Shown here piece after piece: positions 25,322 to 35,117 of a stretch of 64,000 nucleotides of DNA (position 1 is its first letter; each line of letters begins with the position of its first letter). The notes under the pieces were generated by a model. It was given only the letters and a program-made list of their open reading frames with translations. It ran no database searches and had not been told where the DNA came from. The stretch comes from Accumulibacter jenkinsii (lineage in GTDB: Bacteria; Pseudomonadota; Gammaproteobacteria; Burkholderiales; Rhodocyclaceae), in contig JAZKUF010000001.1 of assembly GCA_036625225.1 (NCBI GenBank), positions 620,001 through 684,000 of the forward strand, in the 5' to 3' direction. The position numbers were made by a program, and so were the translations under genes.

Positions 25322-26508
25322 GCGACTTTCCGCAGCAGCGCATGATTCTTCCGCCGGCGACCCTCGGCATGCTCGGTGGCGGCCAGCTCGGCCGCTTCTT
25401 CGTCAGCGCGGCGCACGAGATGGGCTATCCGGTCTGGGTTCTCGACCCCGACCCGCACAGCCCGGCGGCGCTGATCGCCGACCGCCACCTGATCGCCGCC
25501 TACGACGACTTCACGGCACTCGACGAACTGGCTGACGGCTGTGCAGCGATCACCACCGAGTTCGAGAACGTTCCCGCCGGCACCCTCGACTACCTCGACA
25601 AGTTCGTCGTCGTTCGCCCGTCGGCGGCGGCGGTCAGCGTCTGCCAGAACCGCATCGCCGAAAAGGATTTCCTGCGCGACCACGCCCTGCCCCACGCCGC
25701 TTTCGCCGCCGTGCATGGCGAAGCCGATCTGCGCAACGCCGACGAGCGGCTCTTTCCGGCAATCCTCAAGGTCGCCCGCTTCGGCTACGACGGCAAGGGG
25801 CAGGCCGTGGTCGCCCACCGCCAGCAGGCGATCGCCGCTTTCCAGCACTTCAAGGGCGAAGCCTGCGTCCTCGAACAGAAGCTCGAACTCGACTACGAAG
25901 TCTCGGTCGTCCTCGCACGTGACGAAACGGGCCGGGTGAGGAGCTTTCCGCTCGCCGAAAACACGCACCGCCTGGGCATCCTCGACGTTTCGCTGGTACC
26001 GGCGCGGGCGACCCCCGCACTCTGCGCGCAGGCCGCCGAGCTGGCCGCGAAAATCGCCGATCGGCTGGCCTACATCGGCACCCTGGCAGTCGAGTTCTTC
26101 GTCGTCGAGGGCCGGCTGATGATCAACGAAATCGCCCCCCGGCCGCACAACAGCGGCCACTGCACGATCGACGCCTGCATCACCAGCCAGTACGAGCAGC
26201 AGGTGCGCGCCCTCTGCGGGCTGCCGCTCGGCGAGGCGCGCGCGCACTCGGCAGCGGCGATGGTCAACCTGCTCGGCGACCTGTGGTACGAGACCGGCAC
26301 CGCCGGCCCACGCTACCGCGAGCCGGACTGGTCGAAGCTCCATGCCTTTCCCGGTCTCAAGCTGCACCTCTACGGCAAGCATCACGCCCGTCCCGGGCGC
26401 AAGATGGGACACTTCACGGTCATCGATGGCGACCCCGAACGGGCCCGGCAACTCGCGCTGGCGGCGCGCGCGGCGATCGGCATCGGCAACGCCCCCGAGA
26501 ACCCGTGA
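25318..26508 (+). CDS. purK: N5-carboxyaminoimidazole ribonucleotide synthase
   Basis: A 396-residue ATP-grasp enzyme making N5-CAIR from AIR, ATP and bicarbonate, the partner of class I PurE. It begins with LGMLGGGQLGRFFVSAAHEMG. ATP-grasp blocks include KVARFGYDGKGQ and EFFVVEGRLMINEIAPRPHNSGH with the TIDACITSQYEQ segment. The GTG at 25318 overlaps the purE stop (GTGA); the ATG at 25342 is the alternative but has no ribosome site. Confidence 0.95.
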   Translation: MSDFPQQRMILPPATLGMLGGGQLGRFFVSAAHEMGYPVWVLDPDPHSPAALIADRHLIAAYDDFTALDELADGCAAITTEFENVPAGTLDYLDKFVVVRPSAAAVSVCQNRIAEKDFLRDHALPHAAFAAVHGEADLRNADERLFPAILKVARFGYDGKGQAVVAHRQQAIAAFQHFKGEACVLEQKLELDYEVSVVLARDETGRVRSFPLAENTHRLGILDVSLVPARATPALCAQAAELAAKIADRLAYIGTLAVEFFVVEGRLMINEIAPRPHNSGHCTIDACITSQYEQQVRALCGLPLGEARAHSAAAMVNLLGDLWYETGTAGPRYREPDWSKLHAFPGLKLHLYGKHHARPGRKMGHFTVIDGDPERARQLALAARAAIGIGNAPENP

Positions 26509-26605
26509 ATCGCTGCCCACCCCCTGCCGAAGCCCCTCATTCCCATTCCCGCCTGCGTGCGGATGACGGACGGACGGCGCCGGCGCCCTGCCGGCCCGCT
26601 CGAAG

Positions 26606-27643
26606 ATGAGCGCAATCGAGCGCGCGGTAGCGCTGCTGCAGGCCGGCGAACTGGTCGCCTTTCCGACCGAGACGGTCTACGGCCTCGGCGCCGATGCGGC
26701 CAACCCGGCGGCAGTCGGCCGCATCTTCGCCGCCAAGGGGCGGCCGGCCGATCACCCGCTGATCGTGCATCTGGCAGCCGGCGGCGAACTCGACCGCTGG
26801 GCGCGGGACATTCCGACACCCGCCCGGGAACTCGCCGAAGCCTTCTGGCCGGGGCCGCTGACCCTGATCCTCCGCCGCGCCGCGAGAGTGCCGACGGCGG
26901 TCACCGGCGGCCAGGACAGCGTCGGCCTGCGCGTGCCGGCGCATCCGCTCGCGCTTCGTCTTCTCATCGCCTTCGCCGAAGCGGGCGGCGGGATGAATGG
27001 CCTCTGCGGCGTCGCCGCACCGTCGGCCAACCGCTTCGGCCGCATCAGCCCGACCGAAGCCGCCCATGTCCGCGACGAGCTCGGCGACGCAGTGGGCCTG
27101 ATCCTCGATGGCGGTCCTTGTCCGGTCGGCATCGAGTCGACCATTCTCGACCTGACGCTCGGCGCCGGCGAGCCACCGCGCCTGTTGCGGCCGGGACGGA
27201 TCACCCCGGAACAGATTGCGACGGTGATCGGGGTGCTGCCGCAGATCGTTGGCCGCAGACCCGGCGATCACACACCCCGCGTCTCGGGTTCGCTGAGCGC
27301 GCACTACGCACCGACGACGCCGCTGCGCCTGGTGGCGAAAGAACACCTGGCCGAAGCCATCGACCGCCTGCATGGCCGCTGTGCCGTCCTCTGCCACAGC
27401 CGGCTGCCCGGCGCCGGCGTGCAGGCCATGCGCCGCCTGCCGGACGACCCGCGCGGCTACGCGAGCCAGCTCTACGCGGCGCTGCGCGAACTCGACCAGG
27501 CCGGCGCCGCAGGAATCGTGGTCGAGGAGATTCCGGCTTCGCCGGCCTGGGCGGCGGTCGCCGACCGTCTGCAGCGAGCCGCCTGCGGGTCCGGCGCGAC
27601 AGTTGACCCGCGCGTCAAAGTCGCTCCCGAGCGCCGCCCGTAG
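26606..27643 (+). CDS. L-threonylcarbamoyladenylate synthase (Sua5/YwlC type)
   Basis: A 345-residue enzyme that makes threonylcarbamoyl-AMP for t6A37 tRNA modification. The YrdC domain (residues 1 to about 200) has FPTETVYGLGADA, the K-G-R loop AAKGRPADHPL and the S-x-N motif APSANRFG. The C-terminal Sua5 domain (from about 225) begins after a PGDHTPRVSGSLSAHYAP linker. This two-domain form is longer than E. coli TsaC. It is about 100 bp downstream of purK and probably in the same transcript. Confidence 0.93.
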   Translation: MSAIERAVALLQAGELVAFPTETVYGLGADAANPAAVGRIFAAKGRPADHPLIVHLAAGGELDRWARDIPTPARELAEAFWPGPLTLILRRAARVPTAVTGGQDSVGLRVPAHPLALRLLIAFAEAGGGMNGLCGVAAPSANRFGRISPTEAAHVRDELGDAVGLILDGGPCPVGIESTILDLTLGAGEPPRLLRPGRITPEQIATVIGVLPQIVGRRPGDHTPRVSGSLSAHYAPTTPLRLVAKEHLAEAIDRLHGRCAVLCHSRLPGAGVQAMRRLPDDPRGYASQLYAALRELDQAGAAGIVVEEIPASPAWAAVADRLQRAACGSGATVDPRVKVAPERRP

Positions 27644-27661
27644 ACTGGCCACGCGCCCGGG

Positions 27662-30600
27662 CTAACGCCCGAAGCGATAATTCCACAGCAGGTCGATGCC
27701 GGTATCCGAGCCGGCACGGCCGACGAGCGAAAAATTGCGGCTCAGGTTAACCGTCAGCTTGACGATGCTGCCGGCGGTGGTGAGCGACTGGTCATAGCTC
27801 AACAGGATGTTCGACGACAGCCGCTTGCCAACGGTCACGATCTGGCCAGTCGTCGTGTCGCTGGCGCCAAAACCCGTGGTGCTCGCGATCCGGCTGGTGG
27901 TCGCCCGCCCGGAGCCGTCGAGAGTCCCTGACCGAATGCCGAAATCGTCGATGCCGAGACCCCGCTGAATGGCCTTCAACGGCCCGCCGTCCTGGCCGCC
28001 GAGGATGGTCTGCGCGGCGGCCAGCAGCATTCCCGACTCCTGCCCGCCCTGCTGGTCCGAGCCATGTCCAAGGACCAGCCACGACAGCTTCTCGGCGTCC
28101 GGCACTTCGGGGTCCGAAACCAGACGGACGATCGGCCGCCTCGCCGTCCCGGTGACTTCGACCCCGGCCTCGACCGGCAGGTTGGCGCGCACGGCCCGAA
28201 TATTGAGACCGGGGTTGTCGATCAGGCCCTGGAAGTTGAGGATGCCGCGCTCGATCTCGAGTTGCTGGCCATAGGCGTCGAAGCGCCCGCCGCGGGTGCG
28301 TATCGTCCCGGTCGCGCGCAGCGTTTCGCTACCCTGCGAGCGGATGTTCACTGCCCCCACCAGCTCGCTCTCGACCCCGGCGCCGCGAAAGTGAAAGCTG
28401 CGGCCAAGGTCGACGTCGAGGTTCACCGAGAGCAGCCGTTGCGACGCCGAAGGCGCGGCCGGTCCGCTGCCGGCGCGCCGGATCACGACATCGTCCGACA
28501 ACTGCGGCGTCCCTGCCTTGGCCAGTTCCCAGTAACCGGCGTCGAGCTTGAACTTGCCGGCAATCGCCAGCGCCTGCTTGCCAAACTCGATCTGCGCGTC
28601 ACCCGAGAGCAGCGTCCATTGGTCCGGACGCTGGGTGACCCCCAGGCGATCCGCCTTGACGGTGAGGACACCGCCCATGCTGCCGGTGCGCAGTTCGCCG
28701 CTCGCCTCGAGGCGCCCCGGCCTGCCGGTCAGGCTGGCCACATCAACGTCGGGGTCGAGCAACAAAGGCCGTGGCATCGGCTGCAGGAGGCTCTCGAAAT
28801 CCAGTTGCCGGAGGACCAGACGGACGTCGCCATCGGCTTCGCCGATCAATTGCAGCAGCAGCTTGCCGCGCTCCAGCCGCATTCCCTGGTCGAGCGCACG
28901 CACGGCCAGAGCATCGCCACGCCATTCACCATCCAGGCGCGGCTTCGCCGGCGTGCCGCCAAGCCACATATCACCGGCCAGACGTCCGCCGAGTTGCCAG
29001 TCGGGGCCGAGCAGCGGTCCCACCCAGCCGACATCCGGGGCGTTCACGCGGAGCTGACCGCGCCACGGCGCCAGCCGGTCGATCAAGGTATCGGCCGAAC
29101 TCGCGGCATTGAACTCGCCGTCGACTTCGCCGATCCGCTGGCCGCGCACCCTGAGCTCACCGGCGAGGCGACCGCTCTTCGCGAGCAGGTTCACGCTCGC
29201 CTGATCGAGGCCCAGCGCGAGCTTGCCGAGCCGGACGTCGCCACTCTCGCGCCACAGCCGCAGGCGCCCGCTGGGCAGCAGGGCGGCGGCCGGCGCCGGC
29301 TGGGCAGAACGGTTGGCACCGCCGGCATTGCCGATATCCCATTCGCCATTGACGCGCAAGGTCGTCTCCTTGCCTGTCGCCAGGGCGTCAGACGACGGCG
29401 CGAATTCGGCGAGGATGGCGGCGACCGGCAGGGCGCGCAGACTGCCGCTCGTCTGCCAGCGGCCGGCCGCGTAGCGCAGTTCTTCGAGCCGGGTCGACCA
29501 GTCGCCGCCGACCAGCTCGCCCGGGCCGGCGCTGACCCTGGCCGCCGACATCGACAGCGGCATCGGCGCCGCCAGACGGACGAAGGCTTTCTGCCGGTTG
29601 CCCGCCGCCGAGAGGCTCAGTTCGCTCAAGCTTCCCGTCCAGGCGAGGCCGCCCGCCGGCGCCGCAAGACTGCCGACGAGGAGCAGGCCGAGCTCGCGCC
29701 TGCCGGCCAGTGTCAGCTGTCCGCGCAGGCTGTGCCGGCTGCGCACCCCTTCGGCGTCGAGCCGCAGGTCTTCGGCAACGGTCTCGCCCTCAGCCAGATC
29801 AAGCCCGGCGAGGCGCAGCCTGGCGGCCAGCGTCCCCTGGCTGCCTTCGCCCAGCTGCGCGTCGAGGTCGAGGCCGCGCAACTGCCCAAGGCCGGGGAGC
29901 GAAAGCCGCGTCGAATGGACATCGGCCGCCAACTGCAGGGTGCTGATGCTGCCGCTGACGACGACCTCGCCGCGCAGATCACCGGCGACACCGAGCGGGT
30001 CGAGCCTGGGCGCGGCGATCGACAGCGTCAGCCGGTCACCGGGCGCGCCGAAAGCGCCGCGGACGGACAAACGATTGCCGGCGACTGCGAGTTCGACCTT
30101 GGCCTCGCGCAGCCGCTCACCGGCGAGATCGATGCGGCCGCTGCCGGCGAGCGCTTCACCGCGCAGGCGACTGTTGCGCAGCTGGAAATCGAGATCGACG
30201 ACGAGCTGTGGCTGGCGGCGACCCTGGGCCGTGAATTCGGCGTTGATGCGCGCCGCCGGGAGGTCGGCAAAACGGCTGGGGTCGAAGTTCTGCAGGCTGC
30301 CGCGCAGGTCGAACTTGCCGCTTTCGACCAGGCCGATCCTGCCGCTGGCGGTCAGTTGCGCGTCGTCGGCGACCAGGCGCAGCGCCTCGACGGCGACCTC
30401 GACCGGGTCGATCGCGAGCTTGCCCTGGATCGAGAAGCGCGGGTCGCGCAGATCGATCTCCAGCTGCTGACTGTTCAGACCGATCGTCGCCTGCAGCGGA
30501 CCCGCGAGTTGCGTGCGGCGCAGGCTGCTGTACAGCGCACTCGCATCGAGCGAGCTTGCCGCGAGACGCAGCGCGAGGAGACCATCGCGCAGGCTGCCGC

Positions 30601-31708
30601 TGCCCTGCAGGCGTCCGCCGCCAGCCAGCTGAAGGTCGATGTCACGCAGGCGGAACTCGTCTTCACCGATGGTGAGTCCGGCAGCCAGCGATTCGACCGG
30701 CAGCAGCTGGCGATCGACGGCGCCCGGACGATGGTTGACCAGCAGCAGCTTGCCGCCTAGCGTCGAATCGTCGCCCGGGCGCAGCTCGGCCCGCAGATCG
30801 AGTTCCGCCTGCGGCGCCCCGGCGATCCAGGCGGCGGGGTCGATGCCTGACAACCGGGCCTGCGCTTCGACGATCGGTTGCGGCGCGAAAGGCGCGATCC
30901 GGGCCGAAAGTTCGCCAGCGAAACGGTCGTCGGCTTTGCGGTCGTCGGCTTTGGCGATCAGCGAGCGTGCGCTGCCGAGCAGGGTGAATTCTTCGAGGTG
31001 GCCGTCGGCGGCAAGATCGAAAGCGAGCGCGCGCCCGGCCGCTTCGCCCTCGATGCCGACTTTCGCCGTCAGCGCAAATGGCTTCTCTGCCGCCAGCGTC
31101 ACTTCGCCGATGACCGAGAGGCCAGCGATCCGGGCGCGCAGCTCGGGGACGCGATGCAGCCCCCCATCGCTCACCAGTTGCCCGGCGAGCGACTCGGCGA
31201 CGGTCGCCGCTTCGCCTTCGGGTTGAGCGTGGTCGCCGACTTCGAGCCGTTCGAGCAGCAGCTCGCCGATCTCGACCGCGAGCGGCAGCCGCAGGCTTGC
31301 GGGCAGCCCCAGCGGCTCGCCGCTGTCCACGTTGGCAACGCGCAGTTTCAGCGCGGCGATGCGGTTGACGACGAGGCGGCCACGCAGCAGTTCGGCCGGC
31401 TGCCAGTCCAGCTGCAGGTCGGTCAGCTGGAGGTCGCTGGTTTCTGTCCGCCAGTGCACCTGCGCCAGGGAAAACGAGTCACTCAGCTTGCCGGCCGGCC
31501 CCACCAGCGTCAACTGGCCACCCGCAAGCCGTTCGGCCAGCCGGCAGGTCAGGCGCCAGCCGGCTTCGCTGCCGACCAGCCAGGCGCTGCCGGCGAGCAC
31601 CACGAGCAGGACGCCGAGCGGCAGCAGCCATCGCCAGTGGCGGCGCGCCGGCGCTGCCGGCGCTGCCGGCGGTGAGGGCGGAACAAGGGCAGTCGTCTCG
31701 TCGGTCAT
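27662..31708 (-). CDS. tamB: Translocation and assembly module subunit TamB
   Basis: A 1348-residue inner-membrane-anchored periplasmic protein that spans the envelope as a beta-taco and works with TamA in outer-membrane protein insertion and lipid transport. One N-terminal membrane segment (about residues 23-45, WLLPLGVLLVVLAGSAWLV) is followed by repetitive AsmA-like beta strands. The C-terminal TamB/DUF490 domain contains RGGRFDAYGQQLEIERG, GLIDNPGLNIRA, LSWLVLGHG and the last strand ending NYRFGR. The ATG at 31708 lies 25 bp after the tamA stop, so the two are an operon. Very GC-rich; a long antisense frame is a codon-bias artefact. Confidence 0.93.
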   Translation of the reverse strand: MTDETTALVPPSPPAAPAAPARRHWRWLLPLGVLLVVLAGSAWLVGSEAGWRLTCRLAERLAGGQLTLVGPAGKLSDSFSLAQVHWRTETSDLQLTDLQLDWQPAELLRGRLVVNRIAALKLRVANVDSGEPLGLPASLRLPLAVEIGELLLERLEVGDHAQPEGEAATVAESLAGQLVSDGGLHRVPELRARIAGLSVIGEVTLAAEKPFALTAKVGIEGEAAGRALAFDLAADGHLEEFTLLGSARSLIAKADDRKADDRFAGELSARIAPFAPQPIVEAQARLSGIDPAAWIAGAPQAELDLRAELRPGDDSTLGGKLLLVNHRPGAVDRQLLPVESLAAGLTIGEDEFRLRDIDLQLAGGGRLQGSGSLRDGLLALRLAASSLDASALYSSLRRTQLAGPLQATIGLNSQQLEIDLRDPRFSIQGKLAIDPVEVAVEALRLVADDAQLTASGRIGLVESGKFDLRGSLQNFDPSRFADLPAARINAEFTAQGRRQPQLVVDLDFQLRNSRLRGEALAGSGRIDLAGERLREAKVELAVAGNRLSVRGAFGAPGDRLTLSIAAPRLDPLGVAGDLRGEVVVSGSISTLQLAADVHSTRLSLPGLGQLRGLDLDAQLGEGSQGTLAARLRLAGLDLAEGETVAEDLRLDAEGVRSRHSLRGQLTLAGRRELGLLLVGSLAAPAGGLAWTGSLSELSLSAAGNRQKAFVRLAAPMPLSMSAARVSAGPGELVGGDWSTRLEELRYAAGRWQTSGSLRALPVAAILAEFAPSSDALATGKETTLRVNGEWDIGNAGGANRSAQPAPAAALLPSGRLRLWRESGDVRLGKLALGLDQASVNLLAKSGRLAGELRVRGQRIGEVDGEFNAASSADTLIDRLAPWRGQLRVNAPDVGWVGPLLGPDWQLGGRLAGDMWLGGTPAKPRLDGEWRGDALAVRALDQGMRLERGKLLLQLIGEADGDVRLVLRQLDFESLLQPMPRPLLLDPDVDVASLTGRPGRLEASGELRTGSMGGVLTVKADRLGVTQRPDQWTLLSGDAQIEFGKQALAIAGKFKLDAGYWELAKAGTPQLSDDVVIRRAGSGPAAPSASQRLLSVNLDVDLGRSFHFRGAGVESELVGAVNIRSQGSETLRATGTIRTRGGRFDAYGQQLEIERGILNFQGLIDNPGLNIRAVRANLPVEAGVEVTGTARRPIVRLVSDPEVPDAEKLSWLVLGHGSDQQGGQESGMLLAAAQTILGGQDGGPLKAIQRGLGIDDFGIRSGTLDGSGRATTSRIASTTGFGASDTTTGQIVTVGKRLSSNILLSYDQSLTTAGSIVKLTVNLSRNFSLVGRAGSDTGIDLLWNYRFGR

Positions 31709-31733
31709 CGCCGGGGATCCTCGAGCCGGTGGT

Positions 31734-33452
31734 TCAAAAGGGGATCGCCAGCGAAAAGTCCAGGCGCACCTTGCCCTCGCGCTCGCCATACGCGAGGTCG
31801 ACGCCGAGCGGGCCGACCGGGCTCTTCCAGCGCGCGCCCAGCCCGTAACCGACCGCGAGGCTCATCGCCTGCCAATCATCGACGGCGTTGCCGGCATCGA
31901 CAAAGACCGCCGCCCCCCAGCTCGGCGTGATCCAGTGGGTATACTCGGCGCTCAGCGTCACCAGGTAGCGGCCGCCGACGATCGCCGAACCCTCTTCCAC
32001 CCCGAGGCTCTGATAGGCGTAGCCGCGCACCGAGTTGCTGCCGCCGGCACGAAAGAGGAAATCCTGAGGAATGCCGTCCGACGAAGGCGCCAGTGTCGCC
32101 CCGAGCTCACCGCGAAAAAGCAGCCCGTCGCTGGCGCCCAGCGGTATCCCCTGGCTGTAGCGCAGATAGGTGCGCAGGAAATTCTGATCGGAAAGCAACT
32201 GCTTGCTGGCGCCGCCGAGCTGGAACTGCAGCGCGATCCCTTCGGCGAGATCGAGCGGGTCGACGGCGTAACGCCAGGTCCAGCCGACCTGGGCGGTCAG
32301 CGCACGGTTGGTCGTCGATGGCGAGCCCTGCGGCGATTGCCGTTCGTTCTGCCAGTTGATTCCCAGGCGTTGCTCGATGCTGCCGCGTTGCTGGACGCGA
32401 GTCGCCCCGATGGCGAAACGCTCGATGCCCAGATCCTCGATGTCGGAGTTTTCGAACGCCATGCCGACGCCGTCGCGGCGCTGCTTCTCGTCCGGTGGCA
32501 GGAAAACGTCGGCATAGGCCGTCTGGCGCACCTGTTCCAGCCGCACGCCGCTCTGCAGTTCCCAGGCGCGAGCGAGAAAATCGTGGTTGCGATAAGCGGC
32601 TTCGACCCGCGCACCGGTATTCGTGCTGTAACCGATGCCAAACGACAGCTGGTACGGGGCACGCTCGCGCAGCACCACGCGCACCGGCGCCGTCAGCCGC
32701 TCCTGACCGGCAGCGGCCAGCGCGTCGTCATCGCTGCGCTCGAGCGAGACGCTGACCGACGAGAAATACGGCGTGCTCTGCAGGGCCGCCTGCAGGGCCA
32801 GCAGACGATCCTCCCGGTAGTCGTCGCCGGGCTTGACGCTGCGGTTCAAACGTTCCACCAGATCGGCCGAATAACGCTTCAGACCGGTGATCCTGAGCTC
32901 GCCGAAACGGTAGCGCGGCCCGCTTTCGGCGACCACCCGCAGGTCGACCCGACGCGCCTCGGCATCGACCTCGGCCCGGGTGTCGCGCAGGCGCGCGCCG
33001 GCGTAGTCCACCGCCAGCAGGTCGGCGAGCAACGATTGCTTGGCATCGTCCCATTCGGCCTGCCGGAAAGGCTGGCCGGTCTTCAGCTTCCAGCCTTCGT
33101 GCAGCGCCTCGCGACGCGCCGGATCGAGGTCGCCGACGATCTCGAGCTGCACGCTGCCGATGTGCGAGCGCAGGCCGGGATCGACCTCGAGCAGCAGCTG
33201 CCCGGCGTCCTGGCGGAGCCCGACGACGGGCGAAAAGTAGCCCTCGGTGGCAAGCAGGCTCGCCACTTCGACCTGCATCCGGCGCTCGAAAGCGGCCTGC
33301 GCGGGAACGTCAGGCAGCTCGTCGAGAACGAGGAATTCGCTCAGCAAGGCCCGCACTTCAGCCGGCGCCTGCAACTGCGGCACGGCGGCAGAGGCAGGCA
33401 GGGAGAGCAGCAGCGCGGCAAGCAGCGCGGCTAGGACAAGGATTTTTTGCAT
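31734..33452 (-). CDS. tamA: Autotransporter assembly complex protein TamA (BamA/Omp85 family)
   Basis: A 572-residue outer-membrane protein with a signal peptide (MQKILVLAALLAALLLSLPASA). POTRA-type repeats follow (for example the block ending GLKRYSADLVERLNRSVKPGDDY near residue 200), then a 16-strand Omp85 barrel with the surface-antigen motif FRAGGSNSVRGYAYQSLG near residue 440 and a C-terminal LDFSLAIPF strand ending in Phe. The ATG at 33452 is chosen for the signal peptide. It is divergent from fumC and upstream of tamB. Confidence 0.92.
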   Translation of the reverse strand: MQKILVLAALLAALLLSLPASAAVPQLQAPAEVRALLSEFLVLDELPDVPAQAAFERRMQVEVASLLATEGYFSPVVGLRQDAGQLLLEVDPGLRSHIGSVQLEIVGDLDPARREALHEGWKLKTGQPFRQAEWDDAKQSLLADLLAVDYAGARLRDTRAEVDAEARRVDLRVVAESGPRYRFGELRITGLKRYSADLVERLNRSVKPGDDYREDRLLALQAALQSTPYFSSVSVSLERSDDDALAAAGQERLTAPVRVVLRERAPYQLSFGIGYSTNTGARVEAAYRNHDFLARAWELQSGVRLEQVRQTAYADVFLPPDEKQRRDGVGMAFENSDIEDLGIERFAIGATRVQQRGSIEQRLGINWQNERQSPQGSPSTTNRALTAQVGWTWRYAVDPLDLAEGIALQFQLGGASKQLLSDQNFLRTYLRYSQGIPLGASDGLLFRGELGATLAPSSDGIPQDFLFRAGGSNSVRGYAYQSLGVEEGSAIVGGRYLVTLSAEYTHWITPSWGAAVFVDAGNAVDDWQAMSLAVGYGLGARWKSPVGPLGVDLAYGEREGKVRLDFSLAIPF

Positions 33453-33675
33453 GGGGGAAGCGGTCCGGCAAGCAGCAAGTCCTGGCGTTGAACTTTCTGT
33501 CAACGCCTCTGAAGGCTGCGTTGACACCGTCGATCCGACCTGCAGAAGTGGCTACAGGTGAACAGGATAAACGCTTTGCCGCCATGGGCAAGCTAAAATG
33601 TCTTCGTCGACCCGTGAGGAGAAAGCCGATGACCAGCGACCTGGCTGTCCCCGTCAAGCTGCCGTGGAGGCCGCG

Positions 33676-35076
33676 ATGAACGCCACGCGCAGCGAACGCG
33701 ACTCGTTCGGCATCATCGAAGTGCCGGCCGACCGACTCTGGGGCGCGCAGACGCAGCGCTCGCTCGAATTCTTCGCCATCGCCGGCGACCGAATGCCGAT
33801 GGCGATCGTGCACGCGCTCGCCGCGATCAAGGCTGCCGGCGCCCGGGTCAACAGCGAACTGGGCCTGTTGCCGGCGGACAAGGCGACGGCGATCGCCACC
33901 GCTGCCGCCGAAGTCCTCGCCGGGCAGCACGCGGAGGAGTTTCCGCTGTCGGTCTGGCAGACCGGATCCGGCACGCAGAGCAACATGAACGTAAACGAGG
34001 TGCTCGCCAACCGCGCTTCGGAACTGCTCGGCGGCGAGCGCGGTGAAGCGCGCCGGGTGCATGCCAACGACGAGGTCAATCTCGGGCAGTCGTCGAATGA
34101 CGTCTTCCCAAGCGCGATGCACCTCGCGGCGGCGCTGGCGCTGGTGCAGACGTTGCAGCCCGCGCTCGCCAGGCTGCGGGCGACGCTGGCGGCGAAAGCG
34201 GCCGCTTTCGCCGGCATCGTCAAGATCGGCCGCACGCATTTGCAGGATGCCACCCCGCTGACCCTGGGCCAGGAGTTCTCGGGCTACGTCGCGCAACTCG
34301 AGCACGCCGAGTCGCTGATCAGCGGCGCGCTGCCATCGCTCTACCCGCTCGCCATCGGCGGCACGGCGGTCGGCACCGGCCTCAACACGCATCCGGCGTT
34401 CGGCGACCGCGTCGCGGCCGAACTCGCCGCCGGCAGCGGCCTGCCTTTTGTCAGTGCGGCCAACAAGTTTGCCGCGCTGGCCGCACACGACGGCCTGGTG
34501 GCCGCGCATGGGGCGCTGAGGACGCTTGCCGTGGCGCTGATGAAGATCGCCAACGACATCCGCTGGCTCGCCTCGGGGCCGCGTTCGGGACTCGGCGAGA
34601 TCGGCCTCCCGGAAAACGAACCCGGCAGTTCGATCATGCCCGGCAAGGTGAATCCGACCCAGTGCGAGGCATTGACCATGCTCTGCTGCCAGGTGATGGG
34701 CAACGACGTCGCGATCGGCATCGGCGGTGCTGCCGGCAATTTTGAACTCAATGTCTGCAAGCCGCTGCTCGCGCACAATTTCCTGCACAGCGTGCGTCTG
34801 CTCGCCGACGGCATGCAGAGCTTCGAGGCGCACTGCGTGCGCGGCATCGAGCCGCGGCCGTCGCGCATCGCCGAGTTGCTCGATCGCTCGCTGATGCTGG
34901 TCACCGCGCTGACGCCACACATCGGCTACGACCGTGCCGCCGAAATCGCCAAGCACGCCCACCGCGAGCAAAGCACGCTGCGCGAGGCAGCGCTCGCGCT
35001 CGGTTACGTCAGCGAAGAGGAGTTCGCGCGCTGGGTGCGCCCGGTGGCAATGACCGGCAATCACGAGGGCGGCTGA
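33676..35076 (+). CDS. fumC: Class II fumarate hydratase
   Basis: A 466-residue oxygen-stable TCA-cycle enzyme interconverting fumarate and malate. It contains RLWGAQTQRSLEFF, the TGSGTQSNMNVNEV block and the superfamily signature GSSIMPGKVNP (about residues 316-326) that carries the catalytic Ser loop. The ATG at 33676 is preceded by GTGGAGG. Length matches FumC. It is a monocistronic gene divergent from tamA. Confidence 0.96.
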   Translation: MNATRSERDSFGIIEVPADRLWGAQTQRSLEFFAIAGDRMPMAIVHALAAIKAAGARVNSELGLLPADKATAIATAAAEVLAGQHAEEFPLSVWQTGSGTQSNMNVNEVLANRASELLGGERGEARRVHANDEVNLGQSSNDVFPSAMHLAAALALVQTLQPALARLRATLAAKAAAFAGIVKIGRTHLQDATPLTLGQEFSGYVAQLEHAESLISGALPSLYPLAIGGTAVGTGLNTHPAFGDRVAAELAAGSGLPFVSAANKFAALAAHDGLVAAHGALRTLAVALMKIANDIRWLASGPRSGLGEIGLPENEPGSSIMPGKVNPTQCEALTMLCCQVMGNDVAIGIGGAAGNFELNVCKPLLAHNFLHSVRLLADGMQSFEAHCVRGIEPRPSRIAELLDRSLMLVTALTPHIGYDRAAEIAKHAHREQSTLREAALALGYVSEEEFARWVRPVAMTGNHEGG

Positions 35077-35117
35077 AGAGGGCTTCAGCGGCCGCAGCAG
35101 CGGCCGACGAAACGCGC

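Noticed and set aside
28064..30760. An 898-codon plus-strand open frame inside tamB
   Set aside because: It is antisense to a well-conserved TamB protein; in such GC-rich coding DNA the reverse frame often lacks stops. Its translation is low-complexity and has no recognisable domain.
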